Part shown: positions 43,839 through 53,133 of the stretch, in pieces
Position numbering within the stretch: the stretch's first letter is position 1
How the letters are laid out: each line of letters starts with the position of its first letter
NCBI RefSeq assembly: GCF_025426255.1
Contig: NZ_CP104861.1
Span: 2,852,001-2,916,000, forward strand
Direction of reading: 5' to 3'
DNA length: 64,000 bases
DNA from: Pseudomonas fragi
GTDB taxonomy: Bacteria > Pseudomonadota > Gammaproteobacteria > Pseudomonadales > Pseudomonadaceae
Program-made: the position numbers and the translations under genes
The notes under the pieces: model-generated
What the model was told of the DNA's origin: nothing
What the model saw: the letters and a program-made list of their open reading frames with translations, nothing else
The model's database searches: none

Positions 43839-45289
43839 GCCACCTCCTCCTGAAAGGAACTGCGCAGGATTTGCGCTTCACTCAGTTCATTACGGGGCAC
43901 ATCTGCTACCGCCTGACCGCTGCGGAACACGTAGATATGGTCACAGTGGTCAAGCTCTTCCAGCTCCGTGGTGTACCAGATAAATGTCCGGCCACGGGCC
44001 GCCTCCTCCTTGATGATCGCGTAGACCTCGCGCTTGGTGCCTACATCGACACCACGCATCGGGTCGTCCATCAGGATCAGGTCGCTGTCGCTGCCCAAGG
44101 CGCGGGCAAACAGGGCCTTTTGCTGGTTGCCGCCTGAAAGCGACAGGATCGGCTGGTTCATGTCCGGGGTGCGAATACCCATACGCGCTTGCCACTCGGC
44201 CGCCATCGCCTGTTCGGCCTGCGGGTCAATCAACGCGCCGCGCTTGAGTGCAGCCAAGGAACTGATGGTGATGTTTTCGGCTATCGACCACAGGCTGAAC
44301 ACGCCATCGGTTTGTCGATCCCCCGCGACCAGCGCCACACGCTTGCCGCTTGCAATGCGTTCGCGCAACAACTGCACCAGCAACTGGCTTTGGCCCTGCC
44401 CGGCCAACCCCGCCAGCCCGACAATCTCACCGGGCCAGGCGGCAACAGTCTGGCCATTTTGCTGGCGGGCCGGGCGTTGGTTGACGACCGGCTGTGCACT
44501 GCCGCGTTTGGAGACGAATTCATAATGTTCACCCTGCGAGCGGGTCACGGTGCCCATCGACTCCACCAGTGTGGCATGGGTAAACGCACGGGCCGCACGC
44601 ACATCAACCACGCAGCCGTCACTCATTACCGCTATCCGGTCACAGGTAGCGAGCATCTCGCCGAGGATATGACTGATCAGCACCACACAACCGCCGCTTT
44701 CAACATAGTGCCGTACGTAACCGAGTAATTGCTCGGCAACTCGCGCGTCCAGAGACGAGGTCGGTTCGTCAAGAATCACCAACGCCAGGTGCTCATCAAC
44801 ACAGGTAAAGGCCCGGGCGATTTCCACCATCTGGCGCTGGCCGATAGGCAGGTCGGCCACCACATCGGCGGGGTTGATGCCGTGGCCGGGGAAGATACTG
44901 TCCAGGCTCGCCACAATCAGCGCGCCAGCTTTGCGCCGCCAGCCAAAGCCGCGCAATCCGGGGCACATCAGCCGGGTATTTTCGGCCACGGTCAGGTTGG
45001 GACACAGCGACAACTCTTGAAACACGCAGCGGATACCGTGCTGGCGTGCCACCTGCACCGAGTAGCCGTGGCGTACATCTTCACCGCCCATCAGCAACAC
45101 GCCGCAGTCAGCGCGCAGGGTGCCCGCAAGAATATGCATCAGCGTCGACTTGCCCGCGCCGTTGTGGCCAATCAGGCCCAGACACTCCCCGGCCTGACAC
45201 GACAGATCCACTTCATTCAATGCGCGTACGGCGCCAAAATGCTTGCCAACCCCTTTAAGGTCAACCAGCGGTGCTGGGGTCATGGTCAT
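43835..45289 (-). CDS. Sugar ABC transporter ATP-binding protein (RbsA type, two ATPase domains)
   Basis: The 484-residue protein has an N-terminal ATPase domain (Walker [10 protein letters not shown], signature region [15 protein letters not shown], Walker [11 protein letters not shown]) and a C-terminal one with a degenerate Walker A (GLAGQGQSQ) and intact signature [15 protein letters not shown]. This asymmetry is normal for RbsA/MglA proteins. It energises the two adjacent permeases. Confidence 0.92.
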   Translation of the reverse strand: MTMTPAPLVDLKGVGKHFGAVRALNEVDLSCQAGECLGLIGHNGAGKSTLMHILAGTLRADCGVLLMGGEDVRHGYSVQVARQHGIRCVFQELSLCPNLTVAENTRLMCPGLRGFGWRRKAGALIVASLDSIFPGHGINPADVVADLPIGQRQMVEIARAFTCVDEHLALVILDEPTSSLDARVAEQLLGYVRHYVESGGCVVLISHILGEMLATCDRIAVMSDGCVVDVRAARAFTHATLVESMGTVTRSQGEHYEFVSKRGSAQPVVNQRPARQQNGQTVAAWPGEIVGLAGLAGQGQSQLLVQLLRERIASGKRVALVAGDRQTDGVFSLWSIAENITISSLAALKRGALIDPQAEQAMAAEWQARMGIRTPDMNQPILSLSGGNQQKALFARALGSDSDLILMDDPMRGVDVGTKREVYAIIKEEAARGRTFIWYTTELEELDHCDHIYVFRSGQAVADVPRNELSEAQILRSSFQEEVA

Positions 45290-45314
45290 GACTCTTTTCC
45301 TCGGCTGGCTGCGC

Positions 45315-46337
45315 TTACTGCGCCACAGGGCTCTTCAGTTGGGCGACGTCATCAACGCTATAGACATGGCTGACGATGCCGCCCTTCTCCAACCCCTTGA
45401 GCGAGCTTTCGAGTGTGTCCTGAGTCACGCTGATGGCGGGCGACAACAGGTCATGGGGCATTTGCTTGCCGTCGAGCAATTGCTGGGCGACCCAAAATGC
45501 CAGGCTGGAAATGCTTGGCGCACTGGAGATCGAGAAGGCCTCATAGCCATTGGCGTCCTTCTGTTTTTTCCACCAGGCCAACTCCTCTTCGCGGTTGCCG
45601 AAGATGATCACCGGCAGCGGGCGACCGGCTGCCGTAAATGCCTGGGCCACGCCAAAACCGTCATCGCCTTGCGTCACTACCGCGTCGATTTTCGGCAGGC
45701 TCGGCAAGATCCCCGCTACCGCCTTTTGCGCGGCCGTCTGCGACCAGTTGCCGTTGACTGAACCGACGACTTTCAACTGCGGATGTTTACTCGTCCCGGC
45801 CATGACCCCGGTGTGTATCAACTCGTCCACCGAGACACCGGCCAGACCGCGCACTTCAAGGATATTGGCGCCGCCAGGAAAGCGCTTGGCCAGATAGTTC
45901 ATGCCATCCAGACCGCTTTGCTTGAAGTCCATGGAGATGCGATACGCGCAGGGCTCAGTCACCACACCGTCAAAGGAGACCACGATGATTCCGGCATCGC
46001 AGGCCTGTTTCACTGCGCCGTTCAAGGCCGTTGGCGACGCCGCATCTATGACGATGGCGTTGTAACCCTGAAGGATCAGGTTCTGGATTTGTGCCGCCTG
46101 CTCGGTGGCCTGGTTTTCGCCGGTGGTAAATGAGTCGGCACCGGCAATGATCCCCGCCTTCACCGCCTGGTCAGTGGTTTGCTGCCAACTGCTGAGCATG
46201 CTTTGGCGCCAGGAATTACCGGCGTAATTATTCGACAGTGCAATGGTTTTATCGGCCGTGTCGGCCTGGGCGGACATAAAGGGGGCAAGCAACAATGCAG
46301 AAGACAACAAGGCGCAGCGCAGCATGTGACGTTCCAT
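45315..46337 (-). CDS. Sugar ABC transporter substrate-binding protein
   Basis: The 340-residue periplasmic-binding-protein type 1 member has a signal peptide (cut near AQADTAD) and the usual pattern [47 protein letters not shown] precedes the ATG at 46337; the longer frame to 46577 is not needed. It is first in the leftward operon (binding protein, ATPase, two permeases, lactonase). The sugar is not identifiable from sequence. Confidence 0.92.
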   Translation of the reverse strand: MERHMLRCALLSSALLLAPFMSAQADTADKTIALSNNYAGNSWRQSMLSSWQQTTDQAVKAGIIAGADSFTTGENQATEQAAQIQNLILQGYNAIVIDAASPTALNGAVKQACDAGIIVVSFDGVVTEPCAYRISMDFKQSGLDGMNYLAKRFPGGANILEVRGLAGVSVDELIHTGVMAGTSKHPQLKVVGSVNGNWSQTAAQKAVAGILPSLPKIDAVVTQGDDGFGVAQAFTAAGRPLPVIIFGNREEELAWWKKQKDANGYEAFSISSAPSISSLAFWVAQQLLDGKQMPHDLLSPAISVTQDTLESSLKGLEKGGIVSHVYSVDDVAQLKSPVAQ

Positions 46338-46596
46338 GACATAACCCTTTTTATTATTGTGGGTATCGGTCGCCGATTGATTCGGTCGTACCTGCTTACT
46401 GAGTGGCGCCGCCAGTGTGCTAGGGCCCAAGGCCTGTGTCTGGAGCGTTACTGCACACTTGATACCCTTTGCACGCAAATAACCTGCGGGATCCCGCAAA
46501 AGAAACGCGCATCCATGCAGCTCTTTTGCCTCTGCGCCGCCTGCTCTTTGGGCCATACTTCGCCCCAGGGCTACCACCGGGGAGCCTTTTCATGGA
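46338..46596. promoter_or_regulatory. Divergent promoter region between sugar importer and sensor kinase
   Basis: This 259-base gap separates the importer operon from the two-component genes and should hold promoters for both. I see no convincing palindrome. Confidence 0.4.
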
Positions 46597-47850
46597 ATGC
46601 AGGTCATGGCGCAAAGAGTCCCCATCGCGGCAGAGAACGTGTTGCACCACTTTCTGGGAATTTCCCGCGCACTGGCCGGACGCCTGGACTTTCAGTCAAT
46701 GATTGAAGCAGTGTCCGAAGAGATTCGTTTTATCCTGCCCCATGACCATCTCGACGTCAGCCTGCTGCTGGACGACGACAATCACCTGTCGGCTTACGAG
46801 ACCGGCCTGCATACGGTCTGGAGCGAATTTGCGATTCATCCGCTGGAAATTGCGCGCAGCCCGATCCGCACACTGCTGCTGGGCATGGAGCCGTATATCC
46901 TCAGCGACGACGCCATGAACGATGAACGTTTTCAATTCCCCGGCGCGCTCAACAACCCGATTTTCGACGCGCACTTGCGCAGCCGCCTGCATGTGCCGCT
47001 GCGCGCCCGGGGTGAAGTGATCGGCGCACTAAGTTGTTCCACCCATGTGGCCAACTTCTATACCCTCGATGACGTGCGCCACACCCAGCATGTGGCTGAC
47101 TTGCTGGCGTCCTATCTGTACGCCTTGCGCCAGACTGAGCAAGCCAAGCAACTGGCCATTGCCCAAGCGCAGATCCGGGCCCGTGAAGAAGGCCTGCGCC
47201 TTGGTGTGCTGCGCCTCACCGAGGAGCTGGAAAACGAACGCCAGCGCATCGGTATGGACCTGCACGACCAGACCCTGGCTGACATGACCCGCCTGCACCG
47301 GCGCCTTGCCCGCCTGCAATTGCTCGACCAGGTTGCAGCCAGTGATCTGGCCCCCATCGGCCAAGCGCTATACGAAAGCATGCAGGAATTGAGGCTGATC
47401 ATTGATGCGGTCAAACCGACCATCTTGCAACTGTTCGGTTTTGTCGAAGGCCTGGAAGACCTGTTGCTGCGTAGTGTGCGCAACAGTGGCCTGGCGATAG
47501 TCACGCATCTGCGCGATTACACGAACGGGCTGGCCAACGATTTGGCCGAGCCGCAAAAAATTGCCTTGTTTCGCATTATTCAGGAGGCCGTCAATAATGC
47601 GATCAAGCATGCCGCGCCGCATGCAATTGTGGTCGAAATTACCGCTACCCTCAGCCACTTGCACCTGACCATACTCGACGACGGCCCCGGCCTGAACAGC
47701 GTCAGCCGCCTGGAAACCGGGGGCATCAAGAACATGCAGGTTCGCGCTCAACTGCTCAGCGCCCATGTGCAAATCGACAAAGGCCCGGACGGTAAAGGCA
47801 CCTGTGTGCAAATCAGTCTGCCGCTGCCGTCGAACGCGGGTCAGGCATAG
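46597..47850 (+). CDS. Soluble GAF-domain histidine kinase (NarL/UhpB class)
   Basis: The 417-residue kinase has no signal peptide or membrane helix. Residues about 25-175 are a GAF sensor domain. A coiled coil leads to a HisKA_3 domain with phospho-acceptor His223 in RIGMDLHDQ, then an HATPase domain (EAVNNAIKHA, DDGPGLN, GGIKNMQVRAQLL). The start could also be the ATG at 46606. It is divergent from the sugar importer and 9 bases upstream of its response regulator, so it probably controls that importer in response to an internal signal. Confidence 0.9.
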   Translation: MQVMAQRVPIAAENVLHHFLGISRALAGRLDFQSMIEAVSEEIRFILPHDHLDVSLLLDDDNHLSAYETGLHTVWSEFAIHPLEIARSPIRTLLLGMEPYILSDDAMNDERFQFPGALNNPIFDAHLRSRLHVPLRARGEVIGALSCSTHVANFYTLDDVRHTQHVADLLASYLYALRQTEQAKQLAIAQAQIRAREEGLRLGVLRLTEELENERQRIGMDLHDQTLADMTRLHRRLARLQLLDQVAASDLAPIGQALYESMQELRLIIDAVKPTILQLFGFVEGLEDLLLRSVRNSGLAIVTHLRDYTNGLANDLAEPQKIALFRIIQEAVNNAIKHAAPHAIVVEITATLSHLHLTILDDGPGLNSVSRLETGGIKNMQVRAQLLSAHVQIDKGPDGKGTCVQISLPLPSNAGQA

Positions 47851-47859
47851 GAAACAGTC

Positions 47860-48603
47860 ATGGAAATCCTGTTAATCGAAGACGATCCGGTGCATCGCGC
47901 GTTCTTCAAGGAAGTCATCGAAGGCGCACTGCCCGAATGCGTGCGCTTGCATGAGGCCGAAGACGGGCTGGTAGGCGAGCGCCTGGCGCAAGAGTTTGCC
48001 ATCACTTCGGTCGTCATGGACCTGCAAATGCCGCGTCGTACCGGGGTTGAGGCCGCACGGGCGATCTGGCGTGAACGCCCGCACACCTCGATCATGTTCT
48101 GGTCCAACTACGCCGATGAAGCCTACGTGCGGGGGATCTCGCGGATCGTGCCGGAGGGAGCAGCCTACGGCTACATCCTCAAGACCGCCTCGGAAGATCG
48201 CCTGCGGCTGGCACTGCGCAGCCTGTTTATCGAACAGCAATGCGTGATCGACCGTGAGGTGCGCGGGGTACAGCAGAAAAGCCAGAACCAGCTACTGGGC
48301 CTGACCGATACCGAGTATGAAGTGCTGCAAGATATCGCGCTGGGGCTGACGGACCGGGTTATTGCCCAGCGGCGCAACTTGTCGTTGCGCAGCGTGCAAA
48401 ATCGCCTGCAACAGCTTTACGAGAAGCTGGGTGTGCGCCAACCCGGCGATGACAATGACAGTGCACCGGCCTTTAACCTGCGCTCGCGGGCGGTAAATGT
48501 GGCATTGCTGCGCAAGTTGCTGAACCGCACTGCACTGGAACAGGCGGAAATTGAACTGCAGGAATGGTTGAAGGACCCGCGCTTCAACTACCCACGGCAC
48601 TGA
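47860..48603 (+). CDS. Response regulator with LuxR-type HTH
   Basis: The 247-residue protein has a receiver domain with EDD at 7-9 and phospho-acceptor Asp54 (VVMDLQMP). A HTH of the LuxR/GerE kind follows (about 148-195; LTDTEYEVLQDIALGLTDRVIAQRRNLSLRSVQNRLQQLYEKLGV region). The C-terminal tail of about 50 residues after the HTH is longer than usual. It pairs with the kinase just upstream. A hairpin follows the stop. Confidence 0.9.
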   Translation: MEILLIEDDPVHRAFFKEVIEGALPECVRLHEAEDGLVGERLAQEFAITSVVMDLQMPRRTGVEAARAIWRERPHTSIMFWSNYADEAYVRGISRIVPEGAAYGYILKTASEDRLRLALRSLFIEQQCVIDREVRGVQQKSQNQLLGLTDTEYEVLQDIALGLTDRVIAQRRNLSLRSVQNRLQQLYEKLGVRQPGDDNDSAPAFNLRSRAVNVALLRKLLNRTALEQAEIELQEWLKDPRFNYPRH

Positions 48604-48608
48604 TGCCA

Positions 48609-48631
48609 GTTGACGGCCCAAGGCCGTCAAC
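48609..48631. terminator. Hairpin after the response regulator gene
   Basis: GTTGACGGCC and GGCCGTCAAC are ten-base perfect arms with a three-base loop between two convergent genes; no T-tract follows. Confidence 0.6.
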
Positions 48632-48634
48632 ACT

Positions 48635-49819
48635 TCAGGTTGCCTGGCCCGCTTGTTTCAAACGGTACATTGTCCAGCCAAAACCCGCCAACGCCAGCCC
48701 TGCCAATGAACCACCCACCAGGCCGATCCAGGCAAAGCCGAAATGGCTGCCAACCGAGCTGCCCAGCAGTGCACCGCCGCCGATGCCAATGTTGTAAATG
48801 CCCGAGAACATGGCCATCGCCACATCCGTCGCATCGGGCGCCAGGGTCAGCACCCTGGACTGCAACGCCAGGCCAAAACCCATGATCGCCACCCCCCAGA
48901 CAATACTCAGCACGCCCAGGGACTCGATCCAGTTGCTGGCCGGCAACAGCAGCAACAGGCACAGCGCAAGCAGCCCCACAGCCGTGAGCAGGAAGCCTTG
49001 CGGGCTGTACTTGTGGAACCAGCTGAAGCACAGCGAACCGATAATCCCGGCGCCACCGAACAGCAACAGAATCAAGGTGACGGTGCTACCGCTCATGCCA
49101 GCCACGTTTTGCACAAAAGGTTCGATATAGCTGTAAGCGGTGAACTGCGCAGTGATCACCACCGCTGTCAGCACATAAACCGCCACCAGTGCCGGGCGCT
49201 TGAACAGTACCGGCAGGCTTCTGAGGGAGCCGGAGTTCTGGCTCGGCAGCAATGGCAGAGTACGAGCCAGCCAAAACACCAGTAACGCGGCCAGCCCGCC
49301 AATCACGATAAAGGTCGTGCGCCAGCCCATGGCCTCACCCAGCAAACGCCCCAGAGGCACACCCATCACCATCGCCAGTGATGTACCGGTTGCCAGCAGG
49401 CCCAGCGCCTGTACCTGCTTGCCCTCCGGCGCCAGCCGCACCGCCAGCGACGCAGTGATGGACCAGAACAACGCATGGGACAGCGCTACACCGATCCGGC
49501 TCAGCAACAGGATCCCGAAGTTGTTCGCCAGGCTCGACAGCACGTGGCTGACAATAAACAGCCCGAACAGAATCAGCAGCAACTTGCGCCGCTCCACGTT
49601 GCGGGTCATCAACATGATCGGCAGCGAGGCCAGTGACACCACCCACGCATAGATGGTGAGCATCAACCCGACACTGGCCGTGGTCATGTCAAAGCTTGCA
49701 CCAATCGCGCTTAACAGCCCCACAGGCACAAATTCAGTGGTGTTGAACACAAAAGCGGCCAGCGCCAGCGCGATGACCGGCTGCCAGTTGGCGCTGGAGG
49801 AAGAAGTGGGGTTGCTCAT
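48635..49819 (-). CDS. sotB: SotB-like MFS sugar/drug efflux transporter
   Basis: The 394-residue protein has twelve helices and is collinear with E. coli SotB (YdeA): [47 protein letters not shown], and [22 protein letters not shown]. SotB exports arabinose and IPTG-like sugars. Its place next to a sugar importer cluster may be coincidental. It is transcribed toward the two-component genes and divergently from vanA. Confidence 0.88.
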   Translation of the reverse strand: MSNPTSSSSANWQPVIALALAAFVFNTTEFVPVGLLSAIGASFDMTTASVGLMLTIYAWVVSLASLPIMLMTRNVERRKLLLILFGLFIVSHVLSSLANNFGILLLSRIGVALSHALFWSITASLAVRLAPEGKQVQALGLLATGTSLAMVMGVPLGRLLGEAMGWRTTFIVIGGLAALLVFWLARTLPLLPSQNSGSLRSLPVLFKRPALVAVYVLTAVVITAQFTAYSYIEPFVQNVAGMSGSTVTLILLLFGGAGIIGSLCFSWFHKYSPQGFLLTAVGLLALCLLLLLPASNWIESLGVLSIVWGVAIMGFGLALQSRVLTLAPDATDVAMAMFSGIYNIGIGGGALLGSSVGSHFGFAWIGLVGGSLAGLALAGFGWTMYRLKQAGQAT

Positions 49820-49950
49820 TTAAGGGATGCACTGCTCGCTATCGATGATCTAACAGGCCCATGACCAAGGAGTCAGAACCACACAGGCTTGTAGTTTATA
49901 GCCTTATCGCAAAAGCGTTGATGAACATCAGCCATTGATCCAGATATTTT

Positions 49951-49964
49951 TAATGGATCCACTA
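49951..49964. promoter_or_regulatory. VanR operator-like site 1 (upstream of vanA)
   Basis: TAATGGATCCACTA contains the GGATCC-centred core of the VanR operator known from Caulobacter (ATTGGATCCAAT). It lies about 150 bases before vanA. Confidence 0.6.
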
Positions 49965-50040
49965 TGCGTGTGCGTTTTTAATTTTGTGTTCGGTAATCGC
50001 AAAAACACCTAAATAATCCGCATATTTCCAGCGCGGCAAA

Positions 50041-50070
50041 TTGACTTGAAAGTTCAAGATGCCGCTTAAT
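50041..50070 (+). promoter_or_regulatory. Sigma-70-type promoter of vanAB
   Basis: TTGACT at 50041-50046 and CTTAAT at 50065-50070 are separated by 18 bases. The -10 element abuts VanR-like site 2, the layout of a repressed promoter. Confidence 0.55.
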
Positions 50071-50080
50071 GGATCCATAA
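50067..50080. promoter_or_regulatory. VanR operator-like site 2 (overlapping the vanA promoter)
   Basis: TAATGGATCCATAA has the perfect palindrome ATGGATCCAT. It covers the predicted -10/start region of vanAB. Confidence 0.68.
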
Positions 50081-50110
50081 AAGCAATAACACCTGATCTG
50101 GAGATTGGTC

Positions 50111-51169
50111 ATGTACCCAAAAAACACTTGGTATGTCGCGTGCACCCCCGATGAAATTACCGACAAGCCCTTGGGCAGGCAGATATGCGGCGAAAAGATG
50201 GTTTTCTATCGCGGCCATGAAAACCGGGTGGCCGCTGTCGAGAATTTCTGCCCGCACCGCGGCGCACCGCTCTCGCTGGGCTATGTCGAAAACGGCAATC
50301 TGGTGTGCGGCTACCACGGCCTGGTGATGGGCTGCGACGGCAAGACCGTCGAGATGCCCGGACAGCGGGTACGCGGCTTCCCGTGCAACAAAACCTATGC
50401 CGTGGTCGAACGCTACGGCTTTGTCTGGGTATGGCCCGGCGATCAGGACCAGGCCGACCCGGCACTGATCCACCACCTGGAATGGGCGGTGAGTGACGAG
50501 TGGGCCTATGGCGGCGGACTGTTTCATATCGGCTGCGATTATCGCCTGATGATCGACAACCTGATGGACCTGACCCATGAGACCTACGTCCACGCCTCCA
50601 GCATTGGCCAAAAGGAAATCGACGAAGTGGCCCCGACCACCACCGTTGAGGGCAACGAAGTGGTCACAGCGCGCCATATGGAAAACATCATGCCCCCGCC
50701 GTTCTGGCGCATGGCATTGCGCGGCAACAATCTGGCCGACGATGTGCCGGTGGACCGCTGGCAGATTTGCCGTTTCTCGCCACCGAGCCACGTCCTGATC
50801 GAAGTCGGGGTCGCTCACGCAGGCAAAGGCGGATATCACGCGGCGCCCGAGTTCAAGGCAGCGAGCATCGTGGTTGACTTTATCACTCCCGAAACCGACA
50901 CCTCGATCTGGTATTTCTGGGGCATGGCACGCAACTTCAACCCTCAGGACCAGGAGCTTACAGCCACTATTCGCGAGGGTCAGGGCAAGATTTTCAGCGA
51001 AGACCTGGAAATGCTCGAGCGCCAGCAGCAAAACCTGCTGGACCACCCGCAACGCGCATTACTCAAGCTCAATATTGACTCGGGCGGCGTGCAGTCACGC
51101 CGGGTTCTGGACCGCATCATTGCCAGCGAACGCACCCCCGAACCACAACTGATCGCCACCGCGCAGTAA
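50111..51169 (+). CDS. vanA: Vanillate O-demethylase oxygenase subunit
   Basis: The 352-residue Rieske oxygenase converts vanillate to protocatechuate and formaldehyde. The [2Fe-2S] Rieske ligands are Cys47, His49, Cys66 and His69 (CPHR and CGYHG). The mononuclear iron site is in NLMDLTHETYVH. GGAG at 50099-50102 supports the ATG at 50111. The reductase gene vanB follows at 51235, the regulator vanR is convergent, and VanR-like operators lie upstream. Confidence 0.95.
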   Translation: MYPKNTWYVACTPDEITDKPLGRQICGEKMVFYRGHENRVAAVENFCPHRGAPLSLGYVENGNLVCGYHGLVMGCDGKTVEMPGQRVRGFPCNKTYAVVERYGFVWVWPGDQDQADPALIHHLEWAVSDEWAYGGGLFHIGCDYRLMIDNLMDLTHETYVHASSIGQKEIDEVAPTTTVEGNEVVTARHMENIMPPPFWRMALRGNNLADDVPVDRWQICRFSPPSHVLIEVGVAHAGKGGYHAAPEFKAASIVVDFITPETDTSIWYFWGMARNFNPQDQELTATIREGQGKIFSEDLEMLERQQQNLLDHPQRALLKLNIDSGGVQSRRVLDRIIASERTPEPQLIATAQ

Positions 51170-51234
51170 CTCCCCGGGCATGGCGCATACACCTGCGCCC
51201 GCCCCCCAGAATGGCAACGCTTCGAGGATGTAAC

Positions 51235-52185
51235 ATGATTGATGTGGTGGTGGTATCGCGCAACAACGAAGCCCAAGGTATTTGCAGTTATGAACTGGCC
51301 AGCGTCGATGGCAGCGCCCTGCCCGCGTTCAGCGCCGGTTCGCATATTGATGTTCATCTGCCCGGCGGCCTGATCCGTCAGTATTCCCTGTGCAACCATC
51401 CCGAGGAGCAGCACCGCTATCTGATTGGCGTGCTCCGGGACCCGGCTTCACGCGGCGGCTCACAAAGCCTGCATGAACAGATCAATAGCGGCGACCGCCT
51501 GCGCATCAGCGAACCGCGCAACTTGTTCCCGCTGATCCATGAAGCCCGGCGCAGCCTGTTGTTTGCAGGCGGAATCGGGATCACACCGATTCTGTGCATG
51601 GCGGAACGCCTGGCCCACAGCGGGGCAGATTTCGAGGTGCATTACTGCGCCCGCTCCAGCGAGCGAGCAGCCTTTGTCGAGCGTATCCAGCTTTCGCCTT
51701 TTGCCGACCGGGTGTTTTTACACTTCGACGAACAGCCCGAAACTGCGCTGGATGCGGCCCGGGTACTGGCCAATCCACAAGCCGGCAATCATCTGTATGT
51801 ATGTGGCCCCGGCGGTTTCATGCAGCACATTCTGGAAAGTGCCCGCACTCAAGGCTGGCAGGAACAGGCGCTGCACCGCGAATACTTCGCCGCCGCCCCC
51901 GTGGACAGCAGCAATGACGGTAGTTTTGCAGTCAAGGTGGGCAGCACCGGCCAGGTCTTCGATATTCCAGCCGATAAAACCGTGGTTCAGGTGCTGGAAA
52001 GTCACGGCATCGAGATCCCCATGTCGTGCGAGCAAGGGGTGTGCGGCACGTGCCTGACCCGGGTACTTGAAGGCGTGCCGGATCACCGCGACATGTTCCT
52101 CACCGAGGACGAGCAAGCCTGCAACGACCAGTTCACACCGTGCTGCTCGCGCTCGAAATCCCCTCTGCTAGTGCTGGATATCTAA
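51235..52185 (+). CDS. vanB: Vanillate O-demethylase ferredoxin reductase subunit
   Basis: The 316-residue electron-transfer partner of VanA has an FMN/FAD-binding domain (RQYSLCNHP), an NADH-binding domain (FAGGIGITPILCMAE) and a C-terminal plant-type [2Fe-2S] domain (CEQGVCGTC plus a later Cys). GAGGA sits before the ATG at 51235. It forms an operon with vanA. Confidence 0.95.
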   Translation: MIDVVVVSRNNEAQGICSYELASVDGSALPAFSAGSHIDVHLPGGLIRQYSLCNHPEEQHRYLIGVLRDPASRGGSQSLHEQINSGDRLRISEPRNLFPLIHEARRSLLFAGGIGITPILCMAERLAHSGADFEVHYCARSSERAAFVERIQLSPFADRVFLHFDEQPETALDAARVLANPQAGNHLYVCGPGGFMQHILESARTQGWQEQALHREYFAAAPVDSSNDGSFAVKVGSTGQVFDIPADKTVVQVLESHGIEIPMSCEQGVCGTCLTRVLEGVPDHRDMFLTEDEQACNDQFTPCCSRSKSPLLVLDI

Positions 52186-52188
52186 GCC

Positions 52189-52902
52189 TCAACCGGAGCG
52201 GTGAATGACCTTCATCCGCTCATCAGCCGTCGCCGAGCCGAAGATTTCGGCATAGCGCAAGGTCGCATTGGCATGCTCGCGCATAATTGCTTCGGCGCGA
52301 GCACCCTGGCGACTGACCAGCGCATCGAACACCGAATGGTGCTGCATATGGGCGTAGTTGAAACGCCGGTACTCACGCGCCATATCCTTGCGATCAACCG
52401 CCAGCGCCGTCACCGAAGCAAACGGCAAATGATCATTGCGCGCCAGCGCATCCGCGATAGCCGGGTTGTGGCTGCCCTCAACGATAACCTGATGAAAACG
52501 CATATTGAGATCGTGATACACCTCAAGATCGTCTTCAGTGACAAAGCCCTTGTCGAACAACTCATCACCTTGCAGCAAACATAACTCCAGGGCCGCCCGC
52601 GCCTCTACCGACAATCCGCGTTCGGCCGTTAACCGTGCCGCAAGGCCTTCTAGCACACCGCGTACTTCAACCGCACCCGCGATGTCATTGGCACTCACCG
52701 AACGCACCTGAAAACCGCGCCCGCCAAACCGCACCAACAGGCCTTCCTGCTCCAGAGTGCGGAAAGCCATACGGACCGGCATCCGAGAGACACCGAACAA
52801 TTCAGCGGTGGGAGTTTCCATCAAGCGTTCGCCTGCGGCCAGTTCGCCCGAGGCAATCATTTTGCGCAGTGCGATCAGCACCAATTGACCTGGTTTGCTC
52901 AT
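52189..52902 (-). CDS. vanR: GntR-family (FCD) repressor VanR
   Basis: The 237-residue regulator has an N-terminal winged helix (LMETPTAELFGVSRMPVRMAFRTLEQEGLLV) and an FCD ligand domain with metal-site residues (DLNMRFHQVI, HHSVFDAL). It is immediately convergent with vanB (3 bases apart), the usual arrangement for VanR, which represses vanAB until vanillate binds. The start at 52902 (MSKPGQLVLIAL) is preferred to the longer frame. GGATCC palindromes upstream of vanA and the MFS gene are its likely targets. Confidence 0.9.
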   Translation of the reverse strand: MSKPGQLVLIALRKMIASGELAAGERLMETPTAELFGVSRMPVRMAFRTLEQEGLLVRFGGRGFQVRSVSANDIAGAVEVRGVLEGLAARLTAERGLSVEARAALELCLLQGDELFDKGFVTEDDLEVYHDLNMRFHQVIVEGSHNPAIADALARNDHLPFASVTALAVDRKDMAREYRRFNYAHMQHHSVFDALVSRQGARAEAIMREHANATLRYAEIFGSATADERMKVIHRSG

Positions 52903-53012
52903 CCAGACAACATCCAGAAAACGTGAGCAGGCATAGTAACGCAAGAGCGGCTACAGGAATCAGCCAAGGTACAAACCAAACCTGTAGATACTCTGCTCCA
53001 GGTCAAGCCCCA

Positions 53013-53063
53013 GTGGGAGCGAGCCTGCTCGCGAATGATCTTCGCGAGCAGGCTCGCTCCCAC
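53013..53063. repeat. REP hairpin
   Basis: GTGGGAGCGAGCCTGCTCGCG and its perfect inverse CGCGAGCAGGCTCGCTCCCAC enclose a short loop; same family as at 8165 and 24709. The 32 bases just before it match 30961-30992 at 28 positions. Confidence 0.92.
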
Positions 53064-53133
53064 GCTTGAAGTATCTTAAGCCGCTGCTGAAGGAACAAGG
53101 CTGCGGCTACAAGGCACGCAAAGACTTCTCGCG

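Noticed and set aside
49978..50166. A 62-codon minus-strand frame upstream of vanA
   Set aside because: It overlaps the vanA promoter, an operator-like site and the vanA start, and its sequence looks non-coding.
8165..53063. Regular hairpin repeats that might suggest a CRISPR array
   Set aside because: The repeats (8165, 21281, 24709, 53013) are single dispersed REP palindromes, not clustered repeats with spacers.
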